64,000 nucleotides of DNA from Shinella pollutisoli (GCF_024609765.1 NZ_JANFDG010000025.1:1-64000); one strand, 5' to 3'; counted from the stretch's first letter, positions 1 through 8,367 are shown. Notes: a model not told the origin generated them from the letters alone. Made by a program: numbers and translations.

Positions 1-1
1 T

Positions 2-91
2 GATCAGCAGGTCGTCAGACGTTATATCCGTAATCAGGAAAAGGCCGACAAAGCTTCCGACTTTGCCGACCTCTTTAATCGTAGCTACTAA
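2..91 (+). CDS. tnpA: IS200/IS605-type TnpA transposase, C-terminal fragment
   Basis: Only the last 29 codons and a TAA stop are present; the gene begins before the window. The visible peptide contains V-V-R-R-Y-I-R-N-Q. In Y1 (HUH) transposases of this family the nucleophilic tyrosine lies in a helix of the form YIxxQ close to the C-terminus, so Tyr8 of this fragment is the likely catalytic residue. That reading is an inference from a short stretch. The codon choice (AAT, AAA, CGT, GTT) is more AT-rich than all neighbouring genes, which fits horizontally acquired DNA. Confidence 0.55.
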   Translation, partial: DQQVVRRYIRNQEKADKASDFADLFNRSY

Positions 92-101
92 CTTATAACA
101 A

Positions 102-156
102 AACCGCTTCTAGCGGTTCAAGCGCAGCGTTTCAAACCTCCACCTCTGGTGGAGGT
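102..156 (+). repeat. Two subterminal hairpins of the IS right end
   Basis: Hairpin 1 pairs 102-108 with 112-118 (7 bp, loop TCT). Hairpin 2 pairs 136-144 with 148-156 (9 bp, loop TCT). Both are perfect. In IS200/IS605 elements TnpA recognises such structures as single-stranded DNA; here the identity of the loop in both suggests they belong to one element. They could alternatively act as a transcription terminator for tnpA, but no T-run follows. Confidence 0.5.
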
Positions 157-181
157 CATGACTTTCGGTGCGGACGGCGGC

Positions 182-1297
182 TCAGAGCAGGAAGTCGCTC
201 TCGAAGTAGCGCACGAGGCCGGCGTCGATGTGGAAGTCGCCGCGGCCGTCGCCGTCCACGTCGCCGGCGATGATCGTGCCGGAATAGCGCAGCTCGCCCG
301 CCGTGCCCGAGAAGGCCGCCTTGCCGATGAAGTCGAAGGCGTCGTTGCGCGACGTGTTGACGTCGGCGTCGATGCCGCGCAGGTCGATCACGTCGCCCTG
401 GCTGTCCGGCTTGAAGTCTTCGATGACGTCGCGCTGCGAGCCGGTCCGGCTGTCGGAGACCTTGGTGAAGCGGAACACGTCGGCACCCGAGCCGCCGACC
501 AGGAAGTCCTTGCCGGACCCGCCGACCAGCAGGTCGTTGCCGGAGCCGCCGACGAGGTCGTCCTTGCCGGACCCGCCGTAGAGCCGGTCGTTGCCGCTGT
601 CGCCGTAGAGGTCGTCATTGCCGCTGTCGCCGTAGATCACGTCCTTGCCGGCGCCGCCATAGAGCCGGTCGTTGCCGCCGAGGCCCTCGAGCTGGTCGTT
701 GCCGCCGCGGCCCTTGATGATGTTCGACCCGTCGGTGCCGATCAGCGTGTCGCGGAAGTTCGTGCCGACGACGTTCTCGATGCTCTCGAGCGTCTCCTCG
801 CGGCCGGACAGGGCCTCGGCGAAGCCCTTGTCGAGGTCGACATAGATGCCGCGGCCGCGCTCGCCGGAGGTCGAATCCTGCAGCGAGTAGTTGATCGTGT
901 CGCGGCCCCGGCCGCCCTTGAACGTGTTCTCGTAGCCGACCGAGTAGAACGTGTCGTTGCCGCTGTCGCCCTTGTAGACGCTGTGCAGCGTCTTCACCTT
1001 GAAGATGTCGTTGCCGGAGCCGCCGCTGACGACGTCGTACTCGTCACCGAAGCCGGCCGTGCCGGTGTGATGGTAGATGTCGTTGCCCCTGCCGAGGAAA
1101 ATGTCGTTGCCGCCCTCGAAATAGTTCTTGACGAAGTCGTTGCCGCTGCCGGCGTCGACGTAGTTGAGGCCGCCGTACTTGTCGGTCCGGTTGAGCACGA
1201 TGTCGTCATTGCCGCCGTAGGCGTAGACTTCCAACTTGATCTTCCTGTTCTGGACGATGTAGTCGGAGTATTCCGAACCTTCGATGAGATAGGTCAT
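182..1297 (-). CDS. RTX-type calcium-binding protein, type I secreted
   Basis: A 371-residue secreted calcium-binding protein of unknown activity. Degenerate GGxGxD nonapeptides begin near residue 50 and form a dense array at about 190-275, ending in a GADVFRF motif. The last ~100 residues (DVIEDF, DLRGIDAD, GELRY, GDVDGDGRGDF, ending DFLL) form the serralysin-like C-terminal secretion region used by type I exporters, so no Sec signal peptide is expected or seen. No enzymatic domain is recognisable. The ATG at 1297 follows an AAAGGAAAAGGGA ribosome site. It is divergent from a second RTX gene with a homologous tail. No type I exporter genes lie in the window. Confidence 0.85.
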   Translation of the reverse strand: MTYLIEGSEYSDYIVQNRKIKLEVYAYGGNDDIVLNRTDKYGGLNYVDAGSGNDFVKNYFEGGNDIFLGRGNDIYHHTGTAGFGDEYDVVSGGSGNDIFKVKTLHSVYKGDSGNDTFYSVGYENTFKGGRGRDTINYSLQDSTSGERGRGIYVDLDKGFAEALSGREETLESIENVVGTNFRDTLIGTDGSNIIKGRGGNDQLEGLGGNDRLYGGAGKDVIYGDSGNDDLYGDSGNDRLYGGSGKDDLVGGSGNDLLVGGSGKDFLVGGSGADVFRFTKVSDSRTGSQRDVIEDFKPDSQGDVIDLRGIDADVNTSRNDAFDFIGKAAFSGTAGELRYSGTIIAGDVDGDGRGDFHIDAGLVRYFESDFLL

Positions 1298-1497
1298 TCC
1301 CTTTTCCTTTCCGGATCAGATTGCCTGTTGACGGGACTTTGCCGGCGTCTTGCTTAACGCGGGCTGAACGGATCGCACGAACCGGAGGCGTCTTCGCGGC
1401 GATTTGCGGGAATTTTGAAGGCGGCCGCGGTTGCCCCGATTGACGGAGGCCCGCGAATGCGATCTTCTTAAATTAGCTCCGGTTGCATTTCCCCACA

Positions 1498-1540
1498 TTG
1501 ACAGAACCGCGCGCGAGGAGAATAACTGCTCGGTGAGCAG
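1498..1540 (+). promoter_or_regulatory. Candidate promoter and palindromic operator for the large RTX gene
   Basis: TTGACA at 1498-1503 is followed after 17 bases by AATAAC at 1521-1526, a plausible sigma70-type pair. Directly after it, overlapping the expected transcription start, is the palindrome CTGCTC-GGT-GAGCAG (1526-1540), a likely repressor site. The coding start is 46 bases further on. The assignment is from sequence alone. Confidence 0.4.
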
Positions 1541-1585
1541 ATGCGCGCCCTCCGGTCCGGCCCGCGTGCTCGACGGGAGGACGAC

Positions 1586-4500
1586 ATGGCGATCGCATTC
1601 ACCGGCAACCTCGGTCCGGAATGGACCAAGGTCGTCATCGACGAGGACTCGGGTGCGATCGTCTGGACCAACTTCGAGAACGAGGCGGTTCCGGGCGCGG
1701 GCGACGACGTCGAGATCGGCGTGAAGGACGTCGTCATCTCCAGCTACATCTTCGACCATCATTCCGCGCCGAACGGGCTGGTGGCGACGAACGACCTGCA
1801 CATCCTCGCAGGCGGCTCGCTCAAGGCCGACTATTCCTTCATGACGGTCAACGGCACGCTGACCAACGACGGCGACTTCACGATCCTGACCGACAGGGTC
1901 GCGGTGCTGGACGGCATCGTCAACAACGGCGTGATGACGATCGACGGCGCGAGCGACAAGGCCTATCTCCTGATGGGGCCAGGCGCGTTCCATCTCGCGG
2001 GGACGGGCGACCTGCGCCTCGCCAGCAACCAGGACGGCCTTGCCTATCTCACCGGCCGGGACGGCCTGATAACGGACTTCCACAACGAGGGCCGCGTCTC
2101 GGGCGCGGGCTATATCGGCTGGAGCAACGAGATCTACTATCCGGGCGGCTACGTCCACATCGTCAACAGCGGCATCATCGACGCCAACGAGGGCGGCCAC
2201 GACCTCCGCATCATCCAGGAGACCTCCGACGCCAACCCGCTCGAGAATTCCGGGACGCTGATGGCGAGCGGCGGCGGCCGGCTGATCGTCGACGGCGCGC
2301 TGCTGCTCCAGTCCGGCGAGGGCAAGGTCGGCGCCTACGGATCGGGATCGGTCGTCGTGCTCAACGCCGTCACCGTGCGCGGCGGCGTCCTCGACACCTC
2401 CGGCGGCGGCGCGATCTATCTCAGCAACACATTCGGCTACGGCGGCAGCGCCGGTGCGCAGCCGGGCATGCTGGACGGTTCGACGGGCTACGGCGCCGTG
2501 ACGATCACCCGCGACAGCCTCGTGCGCCTCGGCTTCGCCGGCCAGACCGGCGCCGACGCGGGGATCAGGGGCGACATCGTCAACCACGGCGAGATCGGCC
2601 TGCTCGGCTACTGGACCGTCCTGCGCATCGTCTCGTCCGCGACGCTCACCGGCGGCGGCGACATCCTGCTCAGCTATGCCGCCGGCGGCGCCGACGAGAT
2701 CGGCGGCGCCATGCTGCAGGGCGCGAGCGACAGCGTGGTCTCCACGCTGGAGAACGTGGACAACCACATCCACGGCGCGGGCCACATCGGCCGCTACGGC
2801 TATTCGGGCTACAGCGAGAAGCTGCTCGCCGTGATCAACCGCAGCGGCGGCGTCATCGAGGCGGACAATCCGGATGCGCCGCTTGTCATCAACCGCACCG
2901 CGAGCTTCGCCAACGAAGGCGTGCTGCGCGCCTCGAACGGCGCGGAACTGTCGATCGGCGGCAATATCGGCAATCCGGACCACACGACGGCCATCGACAA
3001 CGGGGGCGGCCGGATCGTCGCGCGCGGCGAAGGCTCCGAGGTCGTCGTCCTCGGCGGCACCGTCCGCGGCGGCACGCTCGACACCGACGACGGCGGCGTG
3101 ATCCGCCTCGTCAACCATACCTATTCGATCCTCGACGGCGGCACGGACGAGGGCGCCGTGACGAACCAGGGGGTGGTCCGGGTCGACGCCGGCCTCTTGC
3201 GGGGCGGCATCGTCAACGACCACCGGATCGTCCTCGACCGCGAGGCGGGCTCCGTCCTCTATATGGACAGGGACGGCGTCACCCTGTCGGGCGACGGCAT
3301 CCTCGAGATGGCCGGGCCGGCCGTCGTGACGGGATCGAGCGGGACGGACGCGGCCGAGCTGGTGAACCGCAGCCTCATCGAGGGTACCGGCTTCATCGGC
3401 GGCGATGCCGGCATCCACGGCCACCGGAACCTGCTGACGCTCGACAACCGCGCGGACGGCGTGATCCGCGCCACGGGCGGCGACACGCTGGTGATCGACA
3501 CCGCCGGCACGATCGGGAACGCCGGCGTGCTGGAGGCGGATGGCGGCACGCTCGACATCCGCGACGCGATCGGCGGCGCGGGCACGGTGGGGGCGACCAA
3601 TGGCGGCACGCTCCTCGTGCGCGGCGACTGGAGCGGCACCGTCACCTTCTCCGGCGCCGGCCAGGAGACCGTCGGCTACACGCAAAATGCCGGAAGCTGG
3701 GGCGACGGGGCCAGCCTGACGCTCAAGGGGTTCGGCGTCGGCGACCGGCTCGATCTCGGCCCTGCGAGCGGCCTCTCGCTCGCCTCGCCGGACGGCTTCG
3801 AGTGGGAGCAGACCGGCAGCGACGGCGTGTACCGTCTCCATGCCTATGGCGACACCCACGACTTCGTCTTCAAGGGCCTGACGCAGACCCATCTGGACGT
3901 GGTCGACAACGGCAGCGGCGGCTTCGCGCTGGTCCGCCGGCCGACCGTCGAGGGCGGCAGCGGCAACGACACGCTGCACGGCACGGCGGGCAGGGACCGC
4001 ATGGTCGGCTACGGCGGCAACGACACCTTCCTTGCGACGGCGGGCGACGACATCTTCGACGGCGGCGCCGGCAGCGACACCGTCGACTACGCCGCCGCGA
4101 CCGGCCGCGTCACCGCCGCCCTTTCCGCCGGGAGCGGGCAGGCGGTCGGCGGAGGGCAGGGCAGCGACCTGTTCCGCTCCATCGACAATCTCTCCGGCGG
4201 CGGCTTCGGCGACGTGCTGTCCGGCACGCAGGCCGCCAACGTGCTGAGCGGGCGGGCCGGCGCCGACACGCTCTACGGCTACGGCGGCAACGACACGCTC
4301 GACGGCGGCACCGGCGCCGACCGCCTGGACGGCGGCGCCGGCGACGACGGCTATGTCGTCGACAGCGGCGGCGACGTGGTGGTCGAGGGCGCAAGCGGGG
4401 GAACCGACACCGTCCGCGCCTCCGTGAGCCTGATGCTCGCCGCGCATGTCGAGAACCTGGTCCTGACGGGCAGCGCCGGCCTCTCGGGCACGGGCAACAC

Positions 4501-5551
4501 GCTCGCCAACAGCCTCGCCGGCAACGCGGGCGCCAACACGCTGAAGGGCGGTGCCGGCAACGACCGGCTCGCGGGCAACGGCGGCAATGACACGCTCGAC
4601 GGCGGGACGGGCGCCGACCGGATGGAGGGCGGCACCGGCAACGACAGCTATGTGGTCGACAGCGGCAGCGACACGGTGGTCGAGCGTGCGGGCGAGGGTA
4701 CGGACACCGTCGGCGCCTCCGTGAGCCTGACGCTGGGATCGCATGTCGAGAACCTGGCCCTGACAGGCAGCGCCGGCCTTTCGGGCACCGGCAACACGCT
4801 TGCCAACAGCCTCGCCGGCAACGCGGGCGCCAACACGCTAAAGGGCGGTGCCGGCAACGACCGGCTCGCGGGCAACGGCGGCAACGACACGCTCGATGGC
4901 GGCACGGGCGCCGACCGGATGGAGGGCGGCACAGGCAACGACAGCTATGTGGTCGACAGCGGCAGCGACACGGTGGTCGAGCGCGCGGGCGAGGGCACGG
5001 ACACCATCCGCGCCTCCGTGACCCTGACGCTCGCCGGGCATGTCGAGAACCTGGTCCTGACGGGCAGCGCCGGCCTCTCGGGCACCGGCAACACGCTCGC
5101 CAACGTCGTCACCGGCAATGCCGGCGGGAACGTCCTCCGGGGCGGCGCCGGCAACGACCGGTTGGACGGCGGCGCGGGGGCGGACACGCTGCTGGGCGGC
5201 ACGGACGCGGACCGGCTGCACGGCGGTTCCGGCGCCGACCGATTCGTCTTCGCGGGCGCGCGCGATTCGACGGCAGGCGCGTCGGGCCGGGACGTGATCG
5301 ACGATTTCTCCCGCGCCCAGCGCGACAGGATCGACCTGACGGGGATCGACGCCGACACGAAGGCCGGCGGCAACCAGGCCTTCCGCTTCATCGCGGACGA
5401 CGCCTTCCACCGCAGGGCCGGCGAGCTGCGCTACGAGAAGAAGGGCGGCGACACCCACGTGCAGGGCGACGTCGACGGCGACGGCCGCGCCGACGTCTCC
5501 GTCGTCATCGACGCGTCGCTCGATCTGCGCGGCTCCGACTTCCTGCTCTGA
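1586..5551 (+). CDS. Large RTX adhesin-like protein, type I secreted
   Basis: A 1321-residue protein. Residues 1 to about 780 are rich in Gly, Asn and Thr with recurrent blocks such as N-x-G-x-L-x-A-S-x-G and V-R-G-G-x-L-D-T, as in parallel beta-helix adhesins. From about 789 on there are RTX nonapeptides (GGSGNDTL, GGAGNDRL), three copies of a 99-residue unit, and a C-terminal secretion domain with DVIDDF, DLTGIDAD, GELRY and DGDGRAD ending DFLL. Start chosen at 1586 because GGGAGG lies 5 bases upstream; an in-frame ATG 45 bases earlier lacks a good site. It probably acts outside the cell in surface attachment or biofilm, by family analogy. No catalytic domain seen. Confidence 0.82.
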   Translation: MAIAFTGNLGPEWTKVVIDEDSGAIVWTNFENEAVPGAGDDVEIGVKDVVISSYIFDHHSAPNGLVATNDLHILAGGSLKADYSFMTVNGTLTNDGDFTILTDRVAVLDGIVNNGVMTIDGASDKAYLLMGPGAFHLAGTGDLRLASNQDGLAYLTGRDGLITDFHNEGRVSGAGYIGWSNEIYYPGGYVHIVNSGIIDANEGGHDLRIIQETSDANPLENSGTLMASGGGRLIVDGALLLQSGEGKVGAYGSGSVVVLNAVTVRGGVLDTSGGGAIYLSNTFGYGGSAGAQPGMLDGSTGYGAVTITRDSLVRLGFAGQTGADAGIRGDIVNHGEIGLLGYWTVLRIVSSATLTGGGDILLSYAAGGADEIGGAMLQGASDSVVSTLENVDNHIHGAGHIGRYGYSGYSEKLLAVINRSGGVIEADNPDAPLVINRTASFANEGVLRASNGAELSIGGNIGNPDHTTAIDNGGGRIVARGEGSEVVVLGGTVRGGTLDTDDGGVIRLVNHTYSILDGGTDEGAVTNQGVVRVDAGLLRGGIVNDHRIVLDREAGSVLYMDRDGVTLSGDGILEMAGPAVVTGSSGTDAAELVNRSLIEGTGFIGGDAGIHGHRNLLTLDNRADGVIRATGGDTLVIDTAGTIGNAGVLEADGGTLDIRDAIGGAGTVGATNGGTLLVRGDWSGTVTFSGAGQETVGYTQNAGSWGDGASLTLKGFGVGDRLDLGPASGLSLASPDGFEWEQTGSDGVYRLHAYGDTHDFVFKGLTQTHLDVVDNGSGGFALVRRPTVEGGSGNDTLHGTAGRDRMVGYGGNDTFLATAGDDIFDGGAGSDTVDYAAATGRVTAALSAGSGQAVGGGQGSDLFRSIDNLSGGGFGDVLSGTQAANVLSGRAGADTLYGYGGNDTLDGGTGADRLDGGAGDDGYVVDSGGDVVVEGASGGTDTVRASVSLMLAAHVENLVLTGSAGLSGTGNTLANSLAGNAGANTLKGGAGNDRLAGNGGNDTLDGGTGADRMEGGTGNDSYVVDSGSDTVVERAGEGTDTVGASVSLTLGSHVENLALTGSAGLSGTGNTLANSLAGNAGANTLKGGAGNDRLAGNGGNDTLDGGTGADRMEGGTGNDSYVVDSGSDTVVERAGEGTDTIRASVTLTLAGHVENLVLTGSAGLSGTGNTLANVVTGNAGGNVLRGGAGNDRLDGGAGADTLLGGTDADRLHGGSGADRFVFAGARDSTAGASGRDVIDDFSRAQRDRIDLTGIDADTKAGGNQAFRFIADDAFHRRAGELRYEKKGGDTHVQGDVDGDGRADVSVVIDASLDLRGSDFLL
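4358..5104 (+). repeat. 297-bp tandem repeat, 2.5 copies, inside RTX gene
   Basis: Unit starts at 4358, 4655 and 4952, each offset exactly 297 bases (99 codons). The copies are nearly identical at DNA level; the third diverges after about 5104. Each unit encodes a linker with VENLxLTGSAGLSGTGN followed by two or three RTX nonapeptides. Copies two and three are closest, as expected from recent in-frame duplication. Confidence 0.85.
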
Positions 5552-5567
5552 GGCGCGGATTCGCCCG

Positions 5568-5590
5568 CGGCGCGCATTTCGTGCGCGCCG
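5568..5590. terminator. Strong GC hairpin after RTX gene, possible terminator
   Basis: CGGCGCGCA at 5568-5576 pairs with TGCGCGCCG at 5582-5590 around a TTTCG loop, 17 bases after the RTX stop codon. No T-run follows on the plus strand (TCAAAAAAG instead), so it is not a canonical intrinsic terminator. Confidence 0.35.
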
Positions 5591-5640
5591 TCAAAAAAGC
5601 CTTGCAATCGCAAGCTCCGCCGCATAGTGAAGCCGCGAGC

Positions 5641-5730
5641 GGAGAGGTGGCCGAGTGGTCGAAGGCGCTCCCCTGCTAAGGGAGTATACCGGAAACGGTA
5701 TCGAGGGTTCGAATCCCTTCCTCTCCGCCA
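5641..5730 (+). tRNA. tRNA-Ser (anticodon GCU)
   Basis: The 90-base sequence folds as a class II tRNA with a long variable arm. The acceptor stem GGAGAGG pairs with CCTCTCC at 5720-5726, with discriminator G and an encoded CCA at 5728-5730. The anticodon stem CTCCC/GGGAG (5668-5672 and 5680-5684) encloses GCT at 5675-5677, reading serine codons AGC/AGU. The T-loop GGTTCGAATCC is standard. Confidence 0.97.
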
Positions 5731-6326
5731 CGTTTCCCTCGGATTTCCAGAGCCTTGCCGCAGCGCCGCACGCGACGCTGAGCCCTTTCGCCCGCCCCCG
5801 GTCCGCAACGCAGGCGCGTCCGTTGCGGGCGATGCGTCTGCGGGCGTGCCGCGGTCGCGGTCGCCCGCCTCCATTCCGGATTCGCGCATGCTGATTCCCG
5901 TCCGGGTGCCGGCCGCGATTCGGCGGGTCGTCCGCCCGCGACGCGGCGGCCGTCGTGCGGCGGGCGGGATTCGGGCGGGCGAAACCGGCTTTCCGCCGCC
6001 TTTTCGCCCCGCATCGGGCGGCGGACGGCAGGGGTTGCGCCGCGCTAAGTGCCGGCCCTATAAGGGATTTTGTTAACGTTCGATAAACTTTTAACGGTCC
6101 GGATCGCGAATTTGTGTCGTTTGGGCAACAGGACGGGGCGAAGGCTGCCACAAACGCGCTCCGCGTTCAGTTTGGTGATTGCGTACCGAACCGCGTCTTG
6201 TATTTTCAACTCCGGAAGCAGGGGCGGTTGATCGTCCGCTTCCTGAACCAAGGGGATGGGGCAGGGAACGCTGTCCTTCAGCAAAAAACCCAGACCCGCT
6301 TGAAACGTTTTGACTGGAGGTCAGAA
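5731..6326. other. 596-base non-coding region upstream of the porin
   Basis: No open frame here has family features or a good ribosome site. The first 320 bases are GC-rich; from about 6056 the sequence becomes clearly AT-richer (around TTAACGTTCGATAAACTTTTAAC), which is where a promoter for the highly expressed porin is expected. That would leave a long leader of roughly 200 bases before the porin ATG. I cannot name a unique -35/-10 pair. Confidence 0.5.
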
Positions 6327-7337
6327 ATGAACATCAAGAGCCTTCTCATCGGCTCCGCTGCGGCCCTCGTCGCAGTTTCCGGCGCTCAGGCTGCCGACGC
6401 CATCGTCGCCGCCGAGCCGGAACCGCTGGAATACGTCCGCGTCTGCGACGCGTTCGGCGCCGGCTTCTTCTACATCCCGGGCACCGAAACCTGCCTTCGC
6501 GTAGGCGGTTACGCTCGTGTCGAACTCGGCTTCAACTCGGAAGGCGTCAACCTCGCTGGTGGCGACAACCGTCTGAACACGCTGGCCCGCGGTCACGTAT
6601 TCTTCGACGCCCGCAACGACACCGAATACGGCACGCTGCGCAGCTTCATCTCGTTCCAGGGCAACGCCGTTAACAACGACAACACCCAGGTCGAAGTCGA
6701 CGAAGCCTACATCGACATCGCCGGCCTCCGCGTCGGTTACTTCATGAACTGGTGGGACGACGGCTTCGTCGGTGAAACCGACTCCATCGGCTTCCTGACC
6801 GAAGGCACGGCTGCTCGCTACTGGTACGACGGTGGCCAGTTCGGCGCCGGTCTGGCTGTTGAAGAGCTCGACGTCTACAACACGATCGACACCGACCACG
6901 TCGGCCTGTCTGGCAAGATCCAGGCTGCCTTCGGTCCGGCCACCTTCGACGTGATCGGCTCGTACGACACCAGCTTCGAAGAAGGCGCCGTCCAGGCTCG
7001 TATCTCGGCCGAAGTCGGCCCGGGCACGTTCCAGGCTGGTATCGCCTACTTCTCGGGCGTTTCCAACTACTCGGGCGCTCTCGGCGACGAATACGAGTGG
7101 ACCGCTGTTGTTGCCTACGAAGCCAAGGTCACCGACAAGTTCACGGTTACCCCGGCGTTCCAGTACGCCTGGGATCGCTTCGGCGGCGGCGTTCTGCCGG
7201 CTGGCGGCGACGACTGGAAGGTTGGCGTAACGGCCGGCTACCAGATCACCGAAGGCCTGTCCACGCTGGCGACGATCAACTACCAGGACGAGCCGGACGC
7301 TGTCACGGGCTTCCTGCGTCTGCAGCGCGACTTCTAA
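6327..7337 (+). CDS. Outer-membrane porin, RopA/Omp25 (Porin_2) type
   Basis: A 336-residue beta-barrel porin for passive uptake of small hydrophilic solutes. The N-terminus is a typical signal peptide (MNIKSLLIGSAAALVAVSGAQA, cleaved before ADA), followed by the family start segment around VCDAFGAGFFYIPGTETC and LRVGGYARVE. The chain ends in an aromatic residue (RDF) as required for BAM-dependent insertion. The ATG at 6327 has GGAGG nine bases upstream; longer in-frame extensions lack a signal peptide. Codon use differs sharply from neighbours (GAA, GCT, CGT, AAC favoured), as in very highly expressed genes. A strong terminator follows. Confidence 0.93.
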   Translation: MNIKSLLIGSAAALVAVSGAQAADAIVAAEPEPLEYVRVCDAFGAGFFYIPGTETCLRVGGYARVELGFNSEGVNLAGGDNRLNTLARGHVFFDARNDTEYGTLRSFISFQGNAVNNDNTQVEVDEAYIDIAGLRVGYFMNWWDDGFVGETDSIGFLTEGTAARYWYDGGQFGAGLAVEELDVYNTIDTDHVGLSGKIQAAFGPATFDVIGSYDTSFEEGAVQARISAEVGPGTFQAGIAYFSGVSNYSGALGDEYEWTAVVAYEAKVTDKFTVTPAFQYAWDRFGGGVLPAGGDDWKVGVTAGYQITEGLSTLATINYQDEPDAVTGFLRLQRDF

Positions 7338-7365
7338 TCTGATCTGGCGTCCGCCAGTCAGGAAG

Positions 7366-7391
7366 AGCCCGGCCGAAAGGCCGGGCTTTTT
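7366..7391 (+). terminator. Intrinsic terminator of the porin gene
   Basis: AGCCCGGCC (7366-7374) pairs with GGCCGGGCT (7379-7387) around a GAAA tetraloop and runs into TTTTT. Located 29 bases after the porin stop codon. Textbook Rho-independent structure. Confidence 0.95.
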
Positions 7392-7440
7392 GCATTCGGG
7401 GCATGGCGCGGAACTGCGAGCCGCCGGCCCTGCGGGCCGG

Positions 7441-8292
7441 TCAGACCCCGTCGAGGAAGGCGAGGACGGGGCCGAGGACCTCCGGGCGATGGAGGAGGGG
7501 CGCGTGCCCCTGGCCGGGTGCCGTGAGGGTGCGGGCGCCGGCGGCCGCCATCCGGTCGAACGTCGCCGGCGAGAGAAGCCGCGAATGCGCGCCGCGGATC
7601 GCAAGCACCGGCCTTTCCGCCAGAAGCGCGAATTGCGGCCAGAGCGTCGGCAGCGGCTTGCCGAAATCGATGGCCTGGAGCTGCGCCGTCAGCGCCGGGT
7701 CGAAATCCGGCACGATCCGGCCGTCGCGCTCCGCGTGGATCGCCTGCGCCATCTCCAGCCAGTCTTCCCGCGCAAGCGCCGGAAAGGTCGCGCCGTGGAT
7801 GCCGGCGAGCGCGTCGGCCGCCGCCTCGAAGGAGGGATAGGCGCCGGACCGGCCGAGATAGTCGCGGATCTCGCTCAGGCCGGCGCCTTCGATCTCGGGG
7901 CCGATGTCGTTGAGGACCGCGGCGGCGATCAGCTCCGGTCGCATCGCGGCGAGCACGTGCAGGATCAGCCCGCCGCGCGAGGTGCCGACGAAGACCGCGC
8001 GCGCGATGCCGAGCGCGGCGCAGACGGTGAGGAGATCGCGGCACTCGACGGCGACGGTGTAGTTGGCGGGATCGGGATCCCAGGCCGAGCCGCCCCGGCC
8101 GCGATAGTCGAGCGCGACGACGCGGCGGTCCGGCACGGCGCGCGCGAAGCGGTGGAAGTCGCGGGCGTTGCGGCTGAGCCCCGGCAGGCAGACGAGGGGA
8201 AGACGCGCGGCATCCGTGCTTCCGTAGTCGCGCGCATGCAGCCTCAGCCCGTCCTCGGCGGTGAAGAAGAGATCGCGGAAACCGTCGTCCAT
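7441..8292 (-). CDS. Alpha/beta-fold hydrolase
   Basis: A 283-residue cytoplasmic serine hydrolase of unknown substrate. It has an oxyanion segment (PLVCLPGLSR, residues 32-41), LDYRGRGGS, the nucleophile elbow GTSRGG with Ser105, and a late GQGHAP segment supplying the catalytic His. No signal peptide. The family includes esterases, lactonases and haloperoxidase-like enzymes; the sequence does not distinguish them. Start at 8292 is the first ATG with a weak GAGG site. It is monocistronic, with a palindromic mosaic repeat separating it from the transglycosylase upstream on the same strand. Confidence 0.82.
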   Translation of the reverse strand: MDDGFRDLFFTAEDGLRLHARDYGSTDAARLPLVCLPGLSRNARDFHRFARAVPDRRVVALDYRGRGGSAWDPDPANYTVAVECRDLLTVCAALGIARAVFVGTSRGGLILHVLAAMRPELIAAAVLNDIGPEIEGAGLSEIRDYLGRSGAYPSFEAAADALAGIHGATFPALAREDWLEMAQAIHAERDGRIVPDFDPALTAQLQAIDFGKPLPTLWPQFALLAERPVLAIRGAHSRLLSPATFDRMAAAGARTLTAPGQGHAPLLHRPEVLGPVLAFLDGV

Positions 8293-8367
8293 GGCGCCTC
8301 GCTGGTGGTTGCGGGGACGATCATGGCGATTTTCGCAAGGGAGGGAAGGGGTGTCGTTCGGCTGCCA

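Larger units (their letters stand above)
1..156 (+). mobile_element. Right end of an IS200/IS605-like insertion sequence (left part outside window)
   Basis: The first 91 bases read as the C-terminus of a transposase, and the non-coding sequence after it holds two perfect short hairpins at 102-118 and 136-156, both with a TCT loop. Subterminal hairpins beyond a small single-strand transposase gene are the hallmark of IS200/IS605 elements, which lack terminal inverted repeats and make no target duplication. The element ends just before the 3' end of the minus-strand RTX gene at 182. The exact right cleavage site cannot be fixed, and the left end lies upstream of the window, so intactness is unknown. 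Confidence 0.6.

Noticed and set aside
149-1357. Plus-strand open frame of 402 codons
   Set aside because: Antisense to the smaller RTX gene; monotonous Val/Ala/Asp repeats mirror the RTX nonapeptides.
1526-1540. Second NadQ operator
   Set aside because: Half-sites are similar (TGCTC/GAGCA) but the spacing is 3 rather than 5 bases and the downstream genes have no link with NAD.
1316-4744. Minus-strand open frame of 1142 codons
   Set aside because: It lies antisense to the large RTX gene, which has a clear ribosome site and family motifs. The long frame is an effect of high GC; its composition (Ala, Val, Asp, His, Arg) is typical of a shadow.
4358-5104. Possible CRISPR-like or satellite array
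   Set aside because: The repeats have a 297-base period, keep the reading frame and encode RTX motifs; no spacers.
6045-6284. Minus-strand frame of 79 codons upstream of the porin
   Set aside because: No ribosome site or recognisable domain, and it lies in the probable porin leader.
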